The translations under genes and the position numbers were made by a program. From assembly GCA_049999725.1 (NCBI GenBank), contig JBNGIS010006543.1, forward strand, positions 1-23,721: DNA of 23,721 nucleotides, written 5' to 3'. The notes under the pieces are model-generated. The model ran no database searches and was not told the origin of the DNA. It worked only from the letters and a program-made list of their open reading frames with translations. Of the stretch, positions 9,301-18,789 are shown piece after piece (position 1 is the first letter of the stretch; each line of letters starts with the position of its first letter). This stretch comes from Haplomitrium mnioides (taxonomy: Eukaryota; Marchantiophyta; Haplomitriopsida; Calobryales).

Positions 9301-10470
9301 TGGAATCCAATTTGAAGTGACAATGGTTGGATCCAGGTTAGGCAAATGACAAGGAGTGCAATTCTTAGAATGATTCTTGATGGTGCAGCCATCTGCCCCT
9401 TGCAACTCCAGAACTCCTAAGGGGTTGAGAGACTTCACTCATAGAATGATACGACTAGCAGATGTGTCCAAGGTGTCATTGGGTTGCCACTGGAGATAGA
9501 CAAAGTCACCAATCTCAAACTTTCTCACCTTAGGCTTGAAACTACCGCCTCGTGTGTGTGCATATCTCAAAGTATCACGGTGTTGTGCAATACAAAGATT
9601 CTCTATAGCCATAGGCATGACTCTTTTGAAGAGAGCAGCCCTCTCCGATATGACAGTGGACCAGGCTGTAGCTGAATCTAAATCTACCACTGGCAGCATC
9701 TGAGAAGCAATAGTAGATAGAGGAATGGGATGTCGACCAAACAAGAGGAAATAGGGTGAGAAATTAAATAATGAGGCATGCTTAGACATCATGTACCCCA
9801 TGGCAATGTAAGGTAGTGCCAAGTCCCAATCTTCCTTGTTCTTGGTCAAACAGATCTTTCGCAATCCCTGCTTGCAAGTTTGCACCATCTGCTCTGCTAC
9901 GCCATCGGCTTGAGGATGATCTCTTGAAGTTTTGCGATGATCAATGAGTGTTTGGTCCAAGAGCTCTTGAAACTCTCCTATGAATTCTGAACCCTAATCA
10001 ATAAGACACTCTGCACAAGCCCCGGATCTGCTAAGCACTTGTTGCAAGAAAGCTTGGCTAGTACTATGTGAGCTCTTATTCGGAAAGGCAACTAACTCAA
10101 TCCATTTTGAGAAGTGCTCAATCATGATCATTATATAGAGATTGCCCCAAGATGTAAGAGGTAGTTCTCTAGCTAGATCACAAGACCAACAATAAAACAA
10201 ACCCTTGATAGGTAGTGGATGAAGAGTACATTGTCTAGATGAGAAGGAAGTGCACACCCTATTACATTGTTCACATCGAGCAATCACATCATGAATCTGA
10301 GCATACATACCTCTCCAATGATAATGAGGAGCAATCAGGCTATAAGTACACTTGATTCCAAATTGCCTAAGCTCAACATGTATCTTCTTGACTAGGACAA
10401 CTCTCTCAGGCACAAGGGGCACTACCTCTCTTCTTGGGGCAAGCAACGCACTAAATGATCTCCCTTCCAT
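9301..10470 (-). pseudogene. Element 2 DDE integrase, broken
   Basis: The zinc domain has HVELRQFGIK, with Gln in place of the second His, and an intact CEQC. The catalytic core keeps Asp in WSCDLARE, Asp in ECLID just before a TAG stop at 9996-9994 (Gln expected), and Glu in DGVAEQMVQ. The C-terminal part has KFEIGDFVYLQWQPN, an SH3-like integrase tail. A stop near 9441-9439 separates the last segment (GVLELQGADG, HLPNLDP), which leads into the PHD finger. Reading phase changes near 10430-10470 relative to the upstream RNase H frame. It is clearly a DDE integrase, not a tyrosine recombinase, which matters because the repeat layout resembles tyrosine-recombinase elements. Confidence 0.92.
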
Positions 10471-11165
10471 AAGTAATGCTTGGATCTTTGTTGGATGCGG
10501 TCTCTGTGAGTTGCTTTCACTCCTGAAGGGTACTGACCATGCTGAAGAAAGTGTATTGTATCTTGGTCCTCCCAAATATCCACAATGGGCTGATCTACTA
10601 CAGTGCAACAAAGTAAGGCCAAATAACTAGTTACTATTGCTAGTTGGAGTGCCATGACTTGATCGAAATCTTGCCAAGCATCTGAAAGATCTGTAGAGGT
10701 AGCCAAAGGACTGCGAGACATAGTGTCGGCATTTTGGTGTGTAGCACCAGCTCTGTGAATCACCTCAAACTCATACTCTTGTAGTATGAGTGCCTAATGA
10801 GCCAATTTTCCTATAAGCTTGTCGTTGGTCATAAGCCATTTCAAAGGCTGGTGATCAGTGTAGAGAAGGAACTAGGTGCCATATAAGTAAGGCCTGAAAT
10901 GTATTACAGCCCAAACAACAACCAAACATTCACCTTCATAAGAGGAGTACTTACTCTCTGTCTTATTGTTACTTCTGGAAGCATAGGCAATAACATACTC
11001 ATGCCCTTCTCCATCAGGTTGCCCAAGCACTACACCAATACTTAGTGCACTCCAATCTATATGTTAAATGAAAACCTGGTTGAAATCGGGCCTTCTGAGT
11101 TTTGGATAATCTGATAGCCACACTTTCAAAGTATCAAATGCCACATGGGTTTCTTCACTCCATGC
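10471..11165 (-). pseudogene. Element 2 RNase H and connection, broken
   Basis: The domain follows RT in the same phase. It shows DWSALSIG, EYVIAYASRSNNKTE, YSSYEGECLVVVWAV, LLYTDHQPLKWL and NADTMSRSP, the usual gypsy RNase H series with its acidic residues present. Stops interrupt it: a TGA where Trp is expected (DVT-stop-AW, about 11166), and TAGs in YGT-stop-FLLY (Gln expected) and LAH-stop-AL (Trp expected). The last ~250 bp is the connection to the integrase and carries no named domain. Confidence 0.88.
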
Positions 11166-12338
11166 TCATGTAACATCCTTCTTTAATAGAGCATAAAGTG
11201 GATGAGAAATGGTACTGAAATCTTGCACATAGATCCCATAGTAATTACATAACCCAATAAAACATCGCAGGGTTGATACATCAGTGGGCTTGCGCATCTC
11301 CAAAATAGACACTACCTTAGACCAGTAAGCCATGGTTCCATTTGGAACAATTTTATGTCCCAAATACAGCACTGATGTAACAGCAAACTCACATTTCTTT
11401 GAATGAATCGTCAAGTTTGCCTTCCTCAACCCTCTAAACAGCTCCTCAAGATAGGTCAAATGCTGGTTAAAACCTTTTCTTTGCACCAAGACATCATCAA
11501 TATAGCATTTTAAGAAATCAGCACCTTCCAGTACCCGATCCATGATTTGTTGAAAGAAGACATGGGCATTTTTCAATCCAAATGGCATCACCAACCATTC
11601 CCACAGTCGGTTGTCCCCATGGAAAGAAAACTTCTTGCGATTTACAACCTGAATCACAATTTGGTTGAACCTCTAATGTAAATCCACAAGGTTGAAGACA
11701 TCTGAGTCTCCAATGCTGTCAAGGAGCTCCTCAGTTGTTGGCATAGGATACCTATCCTGTGGAGTTACCAAATTCAATGGTTGATAATCCACACACATCC
11801 TATTTTAAGTCCACAAGCCACTAGAGTCCTCCTTAGCTGGCATCACTGTAGTTGCTGCAAAATCAAAAGTGGAAGGTTGGATAAGACCAGCCTCATAGAG
11901 CTCCTTGCAACGCTCATCCTCTAACTCCCACTCATGCTTACTTAGGCGGTGTTTGTGCCGATAGATAGGCTTCTTCTCAGTGAGCTCAATGGAGACTTGC
12001 ATCACCTTACACTTGCTAAGATCTTTCATAGAGAAAGCAAAGACATCCTCATACTTTAGTAACAGATTGGTGATTTGATCTCTCTGTTTCTTGCTCAATT
12101 GATTGCCCATGACAAAAGTGAAATTGGCAACACACGGAGAGTTGGAAGAGGAAGCTGGTGGAACTGAAGTGTTGAGTCTTCCACTGTCCAACTCTGCAAC
12201 AGGCTTCTGTAGTGAAGTGGTGGAAGGTAGCCCTACAGTACTTGCAGGTCTAGAGTGGCTAGATTCTAAAAAGTTAGAGTGAAATTCAGTCACATTGCAT
12301 GGGACCTCCTCTCCCCCCCCCCAAAAAAAAAAAAACAC
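11166..12338 (-). pseudogene. Element 2 reverse transcriptase with upstream linker, broken
   Basis: The first part (12338-12000) is a Ser/Pro-rich linker after a T13-G10 homopolymer. RT begins around KKQRDQITNLL and PIYRHKHRLSKHEWELEDER, then FDFAATTVMPAKEDS, DYQPLNLVTPQDRYPMP, NLVDLH with the first catalytic Asp (about 11688), WLVMPFGLKNAHVFF, and CYIDDVLV with the YxDD Asp pair at 11498-11493. LGHKIVPNG and FIGLCNYYGIYVQDFS follow. Stops near 11802 and 11675 break the frame; the second fits Gln with a neighbouring Gly-to-Arg change. Pro to His in NAHVFF is another lesion. Phase is the same as the methyltransferase-like domain upstream, so both belonged to one polyprotein. Confidence 0.93.
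12313..12335 (-). repeat. T13-G10 homopolymer pair inside the polyprotein frame
   Basis: On the coding strand, thirteen T are followed by ten G between the methyltransferase-like domain and RT, encoding Phe and Gly runs. Frames before and after are in the same phase. It could be a late expansion, a slippage site, or a sequencing-length artefact. Confidence 0.85.
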
Positions 12339-13450
12339 TCAAATCAAAGCGCAAAGTGTTGTGAATGGGTAATGCACCTGGTCTGGATGCCATGAGGACA
12401 CATCACGAGAAACAACTGAAGTGACATCCATTGGTAGATTGAGATGCATTTGAAAGAGAAAACAGGTAATCAAGAGCCAAATAAGTGCATTTAAATCTAT
12501 AACCCTACCAAGAAGAGAATTTCTCTCTAGCTTGGTTACCTTGGTGTGACCAATGGTGCTTGATTGGAATCCCATTGCTCATTCTCTTTCCTTTGGACTG
12601 GGTTTATCCCAAATGCCTATAGCATGACGATAAACAAGCCCTGAACCATCACCCTAAAAAGCATGTGTACTAGGAAAAGAAACCAAAGTAGGCCAAGCAG
12701 CCCGTGATTGGCCAACTTGGTTGGCAGGGTACCAAGGTGGTGCCTCTTGCCTAGTAACCAGTTGGCAAGAGCTCTCTGAATCTAGAATATCACCCACATG
12801 GAGTGTAGGATCTCGAACAGTGTAACACAAAGCCAATTCCAACAAGGAAACATGGGCAAGATTGGTCCAAAAGTTAGGCAATCGATGTGTGTAAGACCCA
12901 CAATGCACTGCATCCAGAAGAAGTGGAGAACCCAAGTAGTGTTGAATTAGCACAAAGTCCTCTTGCACTGCTGCCCTTTTATCAAACTGAGCTGGTGTGT
13001 TCTCCATGATCTTGCCAACAACAAGATAGTATGCCTGAGCCTAAATTAGGACTTGAACCATGTCCATGAAAAGGCCAGACCTGCTATCAACTAACTCTAA
13101 GCTAGAACCAACAGCGGACAGTCCTTGGCATTCCCAATGTGCAATGATAAGATCTAAAGAGCCAAGAAGCACAATGTGTTGTTGTTGGATCAACTGAACA
13201 TCAGAAGGAAAATATGTGAAGCTGGACTTCCATGCACTAGGAGAAAATTGTTGTGGAAGCCTCCTAGAAAACTCCAACAGATGAGACTCTACCACCTATG
13301 TGGCACAAGGTTTAGTGTCCACATACACATACCGCTTCAGTACCAACCCAGATTGCAACAATGCCTCCAAACATGTAGCAATGTCTCCAAATAGTTCCAG
13401 CAGATTAATGCCATCTGAAGGTGGACTCCACACAATGGGTTGTTGTAGAA
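12339..13450 (-). pseudogene. Cytosine-5 DNA methyltransferase-like domain in the element 2 polyprotein, broken
   Basis: This domain lies between protease and RT, an unusual place for any extra enzyme. Motif order matches C5-methyltransferases. A Gly-rich SAM-binding motif I with following helix and acidic strand reads NLLELFGDIATCLEALL (13406-13356) then YVYVD. A motif IV-like WECQGLSAVG carries the candidate catalytic Cys at 13130-13128, with Glu in place of the usual Pro before it. A motif VI-like ENT sits at 13004-12996. A motif VIII-like CGSYTHRLPNFW spans 12902-12867. A C-terminal MGFQ...LERNSLLGRVIDLNALIWLL (12575-12471) resembles motifs IX-X. Stops at 13296, about 13040, 12654 and about 12580 fit Gln, Trp, Gln and Arg codons. 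Motif I has lost expected glycines, so this copy is inactive. DNMT-bearing gypsy elements are known from charophyte algae; assignment to a DNMT subfamily is not possible by eye. Confidence 0.75.
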
Positions 13451-14200
13451 TTGGAGTAACAGGTTCACCATGGCTTTTCAAAATCTCAAGCTTATGTATG
13501 GCGGCTTTGAGAGGCTCATGAGCAGCATGTAGCTTGTGTAGCACCTCTAGTCCTAGGGTGAATCCCCCAAAGGTGTCTAATGAACTCTCATTGGCTTGTG
13601 TCACAGTGTGTTGTTTCTTATCTTCTTCAATCCAATTGTGTAATGAATGATTGATATAGGAAATTGTATGCACATCTTGCATAACACACAAGTGAGCCAT
13701 GAGAGTGTGCGCACTATGTAAGTCCAGTGAAATATAACCCAAGTGTAGGCCATCTGTTTGCCAATCAACACGGTAGTATGCATGCTCAAACCAATTACCA
13801 ATGGTGAGCTTGGAGGAAACAAAGTTTCCTGCCTAATGAGTACATCATAGCTGGTAGCATTGGTGACTAAACATCTGACCTGAAATTCCAAAGCCTAATT
13901 GGTGCCTTGATTGAAAGCAAAGGTGAGCAATGTTGAGCTTTCACCCAACACTTCTTCCACATCACTACTAGCAGTGCGAATCTGCCACATAGATTTTTGG
14001 AGATTGGTGTCAAGTAGTCCAATTTTCTTGGAAAATCAAACACCTATGATCACTAGTTGTGCTCTAGTGTCTAGCATCACCACATTGGGAGTATGTCCTT
14101 CCACTTGTACTGCTGAATTTATGTTGTCAAAAAATACTACTGTTGTAGCCACCAAATTCCTATCACTAAGAACAATCTTGGGCAAATTGTGGGATACCAT
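13451..14200 (-). pseudogene. Element 2 aspartic protease and protease-methyltransferase linker, broken
   Basis: The protease active site is NVVMLDTRAQLVIIG, with the DT(G)A triplet at 14071-14060; Gly is replaced by Arg, a single G-to-A change that should kill activity. Downstream the frame continues past a TGA (14038-14036) and a TAG (about 13895) through VRCLVTNATSYDVLIRQETLFPP. A frameshift near 13800 follows, after which the frame that leads into the methyltransferase-like domain takes over (GYISLDLHSAHTLMAHL). The ~110 residues just before motif I (TFGGFTLGLEVLHKLHAAHE...) match nothing I can name. Confidence 0.75.
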
Positions 14201-16493
14201 GTGAAGAGTGTTAGTATCCACAATTGAATCGCCAAGAAGCTTATCTACAAGTGATTGAGTAGGAACATGGTGATCAGATGTAAATCTGGTGACAAAACCA
14301 GAAGGATCGCCTTGGTTGCTAGTATCTGGAATGTGTGTAACACCATCAATTGCATGTGACCAAGTGGAAGGCTGACTCATTACCGAAGTTCCAGCTTCCA
14401 TAACAACTGTCACACGGGCTATTGATGGACTAGAAGTAGATATCAACTTGCTCTCCAGCAATTTAATAACATCTGTACTCTGCAAATTCAAATCCTGACA
14501 ACTGAACAAGGGTGCAATAAGAACCCTATGTGCTAGATCTGAAGTAGAATACTTTACCAAAGGACTAGTTGTCTCTGATAAATGTTGATCTGGGTCTCCT
14601 CCTTGATGCACCATAGGTGTAGGTCTTGGCAGCAATGTAGAAGCACTAAGTGTTTCTCCTCTTGCCAACAATGAAGCCTCTATTGTGGGAGAAAGTGGCA
14701 TGAAAAACTGAGGTAAAATAGCTCAAACACCTCTTTGCTGTATCATAGGTGTAAGACCAGAAGCTAAACCATCATTCTGAACTACTTGCCTCTTGGTAGC
14801 TCCACGTGTGGCTACACTAGCCTCTTGATAAGCAAAATATGATGGACAAAATGAGGCAGAAAGCTCTAGTGAATGATCCATTGCAATGGGAACTCTCTCA
14901 CCAACTAGCACATTAGAGAGCATATGATAGAATGATCTAGGAAGGGATGCATTCTCAAAAACACTAGAACCACCAACAGATTGAAGTGAGTTTGATGGTT
15001 GAGAAAATTTGTCCTTCAAGCTAGCAAGTTGAGCTCTTAAAGTCTCCATTTCACTGGTCAATGCTTACACTTGTATGGTCTGTGCTTGGAATGCTTCTTT
15101 TTGAGCTTTCTGCTGCTCTTTCTTCTTAGCATTCTTGTTGGAACCAGCACCCTTAGTGTTGGAAGGTGTTGTAGATATAGAGGTCTTCTTCACTGGGGCA
15201 GCAATCGTTGGAGAGGGCTGGCAATGTAGTTGTCATCGCTCTGGATATTTAGCAAAGCAAACAGCCTCCAAGTGACCAGATTTCCCACAAAACTTACATG
15301 ACAGGTCATCAACAGGAATGTCACAATCATTAGCCTTGTGATTTGTATTACCACAATAGTTACAAGAAGGTATTAGCGTAGTAGTAGTATGCACATTCTT
15401 GTTTCGAATTAGCTGTTGATTGGACCTTGTGGGAGCTGGAACTTGAATCTGAGCTCTATGAGGAGCTTGAGGCCTTGCCATGCTTGCTGCATAGTGTGCA
15501 TAAGCAAGTTCCAACCTCTCCGCAATGTTATGCACATCCAGTAGTGTATAAGAATCATCATGTTCAGAGAACACTCGTTGAAGAACATGAGAGTGAAGGT
15601 CTTGATTACCTTCCAATGCATGCATGTAATGGTGAGCAGCTTCTAGATCAATGATGCTCTGAGTATCCTCTTTCAATCTGAGAAGTCTTTGATGGAGCAT
15701 TTTGAGAGTCTCATCCTTTTGTTAGTTGAAGATAGCCAACTGCAAGATTTTCTCTGAACTCTTCACTGGAAAATCCTATTCTAGAATCTGGAAATATTCA
15801 CTTACCAGATCAGTGACAATAGAAGCAGCTAGCATAGGAGTGATGCCTGTTGTAGCAAGCTCTGCTGGAGTCACATTCACAATGGTAGGAGTAGCTGTAG
15901 GCGGATTAGTAGGAGGTGTAGCATTGTGGGCAGCAATGGCAGCTTGTAAAGTAGTTTGTTGAACACCAGCAATAGCAGGTGCATAACTTGGGTTAGCAAC
16001 CTGAATAATTCTCAACAAACAGGTTGAGTGCTGCTGATCACATCCAATGCCTCATGATACACATACCAACCCAATTGCTTGAATGCAAATGTATTGGTGA
16101 ACTTGTCACCATACTTGAGCTCTAACTCAGTAATCACAGTATCAAATGTTTGCTTAAACTCCTACAAAGTGAAAGTACTAGGGCAGCCACTGAATTCTCA
16201 ATTCTGCCACCTGAACTTACCTCCATGGTGTATGTGAGTGGAACTACTTATAGTGAACTGATTGGTGTTGGAATCTAGTGTGGTATTGCTGTCCCAAATC
16301 CAATAATAGATTGATGCCCAACTAAACCAAATGTAGGAGACTGAATTCCCCCACTACTAGAACTAGAAGGCAAAGCTTGTGTGTACCGTCATCAATAAGG
16401 GTATGATGGCAAGGGAATAGCCTCTACTAGACGAGAATCACTTCACAGATGATAATGTGGTGGTAAATGAGTGTTCTGATCTTCATCACTCAT
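14201..16493 (-). pseudogene. Element 2 gag, broken
   Basis: ATG at 16493-16491 opens MSDEDQNTHLPPH. A TGA soon after it (Arg expected) and a phase change before about 16018 break the start. The central part contains an Ala/Thr/Pro-rich stretch and a capsid-like helical region (15700-15430: RLLRLKEDTQSIIDLEAAHHY, LLDVHNIAERLELAYAHY). Two intact CCHC zinc knuckles follow: CNYCGNTNHKANDC (15364-15323) and CKFCGKSGHLEAVC (15298-15257). Downstream is a Lys/Gln/Ala-rich segment, then SEMETLRAQLASLKDKF, a short probable coiled coil near 15050-15000, then Ser/Thr-rich sequence leading to the protease. Stops at about 15233, 15062 and 14702 interrupt an otherwise constant phase. Confidence 0.85.
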
Positions 16494-16665
16494 GGTGGAA
16501 GCACATTCCTTTCATTCATACCAAATCCAACAACATATCTGATTGGTAAACTGCCAACCCACAAGCAACTCAGATTCTTGCACAGATTTGGCTCTTCTTT
16601 AATGTCTAAAATCCATCATGCCCGGTAGATTTAAAGATTGGGCATTCCCGTAGCCAAGGCAGAGG

Positions 16666-17258
16666 CTACAGATTTGGAGACAAGAACGATATCTGAAGGT
16701 GTCCTCGATGATCTTTCTCGAGGTGTTGTTGTAGGAGAGGAGGTCCAACAGCAGCATCTACCACCTGGTTCTTGGTAGCAATACCATTGGACTCATATTC
16801 AGTAACGAGGTCTCTGAATTGATTCATCGTTTTGGCCAAACGACTTCTGTAGGTGTCTAATGAACTAAGCAGAATGAGCTGTTTGTAGGCAGGGTGGCCA
16901 TGCTCAGATTTGTGGCTTCAATTCTCGGTGAAGCACTCACTGGGAAAGGCACCTTAGCTCAGTTCGACATTGAAACTAGTATCCCACTCAATGAGACCGC
17001 ACCTCTTCTACTGTTCATTAAGGATTGGCAGTCGTATGTGAGAACATGGTTCAATCAACCTACTCGAAAGAAATGTAGATGTACCGTGATTCGGGTTGCA
17101 GATCAATTTGAGATTCAAAGCCGCAAGGCTTGCTAAAGTTTGAAGAATGTCATTGGAGTTCTGCTTTGAAGGTGCTTGGTGGATTCGAAGCCACAGGTCG
17201 ATGAAATCTGCGAACACAAAGTTGAGTCCAAGACCCTAAAAATCTGCTCGATAAGAAC
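16666..17258 (-). pseudogene. Unknown ORF remnant in the 5' leader of element 2
   Basis: One frame stays readable for about 197 codons, with stops only at 17010-17008 (TAG), 16956-16954 (TAA) and 16920-16918 (TGA). All three fit Gln or Arg by one C-to-T change, as in the recognised genes nearby. It reads FADFIDLWLRIHQAPSKQ..., LQTLASLAALNLKLICNP, HPAYKQLILLSSLDTYR and MNQFRDLVTEYESNGI, and ends at TAG 16668-16666. I recognise no domain. It may be a captured host gene fragment or an extra upstream ORF of the element. A competing frame upstream of 17150 also looks partly protein-like, so the true extent is uncertain. Confidence 0.4.
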
Positions 17259-18353
17259 CTCGTCGAGTTAAAAATCCTCAGGAATTGCTCGAATGGACAA
17301 TGTGGCCACTCCACTATGATGGGCTGAGCACCAAATCGGATCCTGAAAACAACAACATAGGAGCTTCTCCAGATTTCTCAACTCAAAGAATACTGCTATG
17401 AAGGTAACTTGAAGAGGCTCAAAAAACCAGCGTGGGAAGAAAGAAATGATGAAGAAAGCTCAAAGCGGCTGCTCCTCCGAAGCCAATATGCACCTTCAAA
17501 AAACTGTCGACCTTCGATTCCACGATTGGGTGTGCAATCGCTGGCACCACCTCATCTCTGCAGCTCATTCGATTCTAAGAATGCTTACACAAAGAGACTC
17601 AAATATGCTCGATAAGGAACCTGCCTCTGTGCAAGATGAATTGAACGTTGTGATGCTCCAACCGACAAAACTCCAGAAGCTGAATGAGGAAGTCGAGGAA
17701 TGCCTGCGGCCGAGAAATTGAAACGCTCTGCTACTCGAAGGCAAAAGTTGAATCAAGTCTAAGAATGCTTGCATCCTGCAATGCTCAATGAAGGAGGAGG
17801 CGACAAAGAATGTGCACAAGCGCCTGATGAAGAAATACACTTCAACAAAATATGAAGAAAGCAGCAGAAAATGGAGGCACAAGTCACTGAAGATATGCTT
17901 GAACCAACAATGTGAATGCACTTTTCTCGTCAACGAGGGAGTAGGCGTTGAGAGAGAAAACAGAACAATGCATTGAGAGAGGGAGCAGAGAAACGTATTA
18001 AGAGAGAGAACAGAAAAACGCAGCCTCCTGAACGAAAACGCAACCTCCTTCTGGCAATGCAACAAAAATCTCAATGCAGCCTTTTGAACAAAAACGTGAC
18101 CTCCTTCTGGCAATGCAATGAAAATCTCAACGCAGCCTCCTGAACAAAAACGCGACCTCCTTTTGGCAATGCAACGAAAATCTCAATGCAGCCTCCTGAA
18201 CGAAAACCCTACTGCACTCGAAAATCCCTAGCAAAATCTCTCATGCTGCTGGAGATTAATTGAACACAGCCGCGATTCATCCAAAAGCAAGAATCGAAAC
18301 ATGATTGCTGCTATTGCTCATATCGAGTAGCCGTGATTGCAAGTTTTCTTGAA
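17259..18353 (-). other. Long 5' leader of element 2
   Basis: I see no recognisable protein. A stop-free 182-codon frame (18113-17565, - strand) is Phe/Ser/Cys/Leu-rich and overlaps a purine-rich + strand, so I treat it as compositional chance. Two short + strand frames (17446-17721 and 17788-17976) are no better supported. A 56-bp tandem repeat lies at 18020-18207. The end at 18353 abuts the A1 terminal repeat with no tRNA-type PBS. Confidence 0.5.
18020..18207. repeat. Tandem repeat, 56-bp unit, 3.4 copies
   Basis: Units start at 18020, 18076, 18132 and 18188 (last one partial, 20 bp). Each opens with GCAGCCTYYTGAAC and contains CTGGCAATGCAA or a close variant; the copies differ at a handful of positions. 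It sits in the leader of element 2, close to the A1 repeat. Confidence 0.95.
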
Positions 18354-18785
18354 TAAAAAGACTTTGTATAAAAGTGCATATAGAATGTAAAATGTATGTA
18401 TGGAATGTAGTGTACTGTATACTAGCATAGACTAGCACCATGCCATGAGGTGTTGGGAGCATCTAACGAATCAAAACTATCACTGAAATGTGTGGGGCAA
18501 TTCTATGGGCTGTGTTGTCATAGCGATGCTCTCCAATGTAAGATTCAAGAAAACTAAGAAAGAAGCAGGAGAGCCAGCCCCAAGTAGCTCATGCTGGTTC
18601 TATGTTCTTCTAACAAAAGCAGCTGCTTCAAGAACAGCCCTCACCTTAATATAAGAACATTAAACCTGAATGTACTTACTTACTCTAATAGCATCTAAGA
18701 GAATGCCTATGAACTAACCTACAATCTTGGCTGGAATTGGGAGGAGTGCTGATGTGCAACATCAACACTATATTCCTGCATGACA
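18354..18785 (-). repeat. Element 2 terminal repeat, segment A1
   Basis: A 432-bp copy of 8494-8927. It ends in TGCATGACA at the right border of the insertion, directly before the GAAG duplication. It lacks the 175-bp B segment that follows A2 at the other end, which is what makes the repeats split rather than ordinary LTRs. Confidence 0.9.
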
Positions 18786-18789
18786 GAAG
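18786..18789. repeat. Target-site duplication of element 2, right copy (GAAG)
   Basis: This matches 8315-8318. It follows the closing CA of element 2 and precedes the resumed integrase frame of element 1. Confidence 0.75.

Larger units (their letters stand above)
8319..18785 (-). mobile_element. Element 2: DNMT- and PHD-bearing gypsy element with split direct repeats
   Basis: A 10.47-kb insertion in element 1 with TGTC...GACA ends and a GAAG target duplication. On the - strand it encodes gag, protease, a cytosine-methyltransferase-like domain, RT, RNase H, DDE integrase and a PHD finger, followed by a polypurine tract. The terminal repeats occur in the order 18354-18785, [internal], 9104-8930, 8927-8494, 8493-8319, i.e. 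A1 - ORFs - B1 - A2 - B2, rather than LTR - ORFs - LTR. Repeat copies differ by roughly 7-9% by hand count. No tRNA PBS is visible next to the right-hand repeat. Several frameshifts and many stops show it is dead. Confidence 0.85.

Noticed and set aside
17565-18113. A 182-codon - strand ORF in the leader of element 2
   Set aside because: It is Phe/Ser/Leu/Cys-rich, runs through the 56-bp tandem repeat, and mirrors a purine-rich + strand. Openness is expected from composition.
8319-18785. Element 2 as a DIRS/Ngaro tyrosine-recombinase element
   Set aside because: The repeat order fits, but the enzyme has the HHCC zinc domain and all three DDE residues of a gypsy integrase, and the ends show TG/CA with a target duplication.
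18354-18785. Segment A alone as the complete LTR of element 2
   Set aside because: The outer left border, with TG and the GAAG duplication, lies beyond segment B at 8319, so B belongs to the terminal repeat as well.
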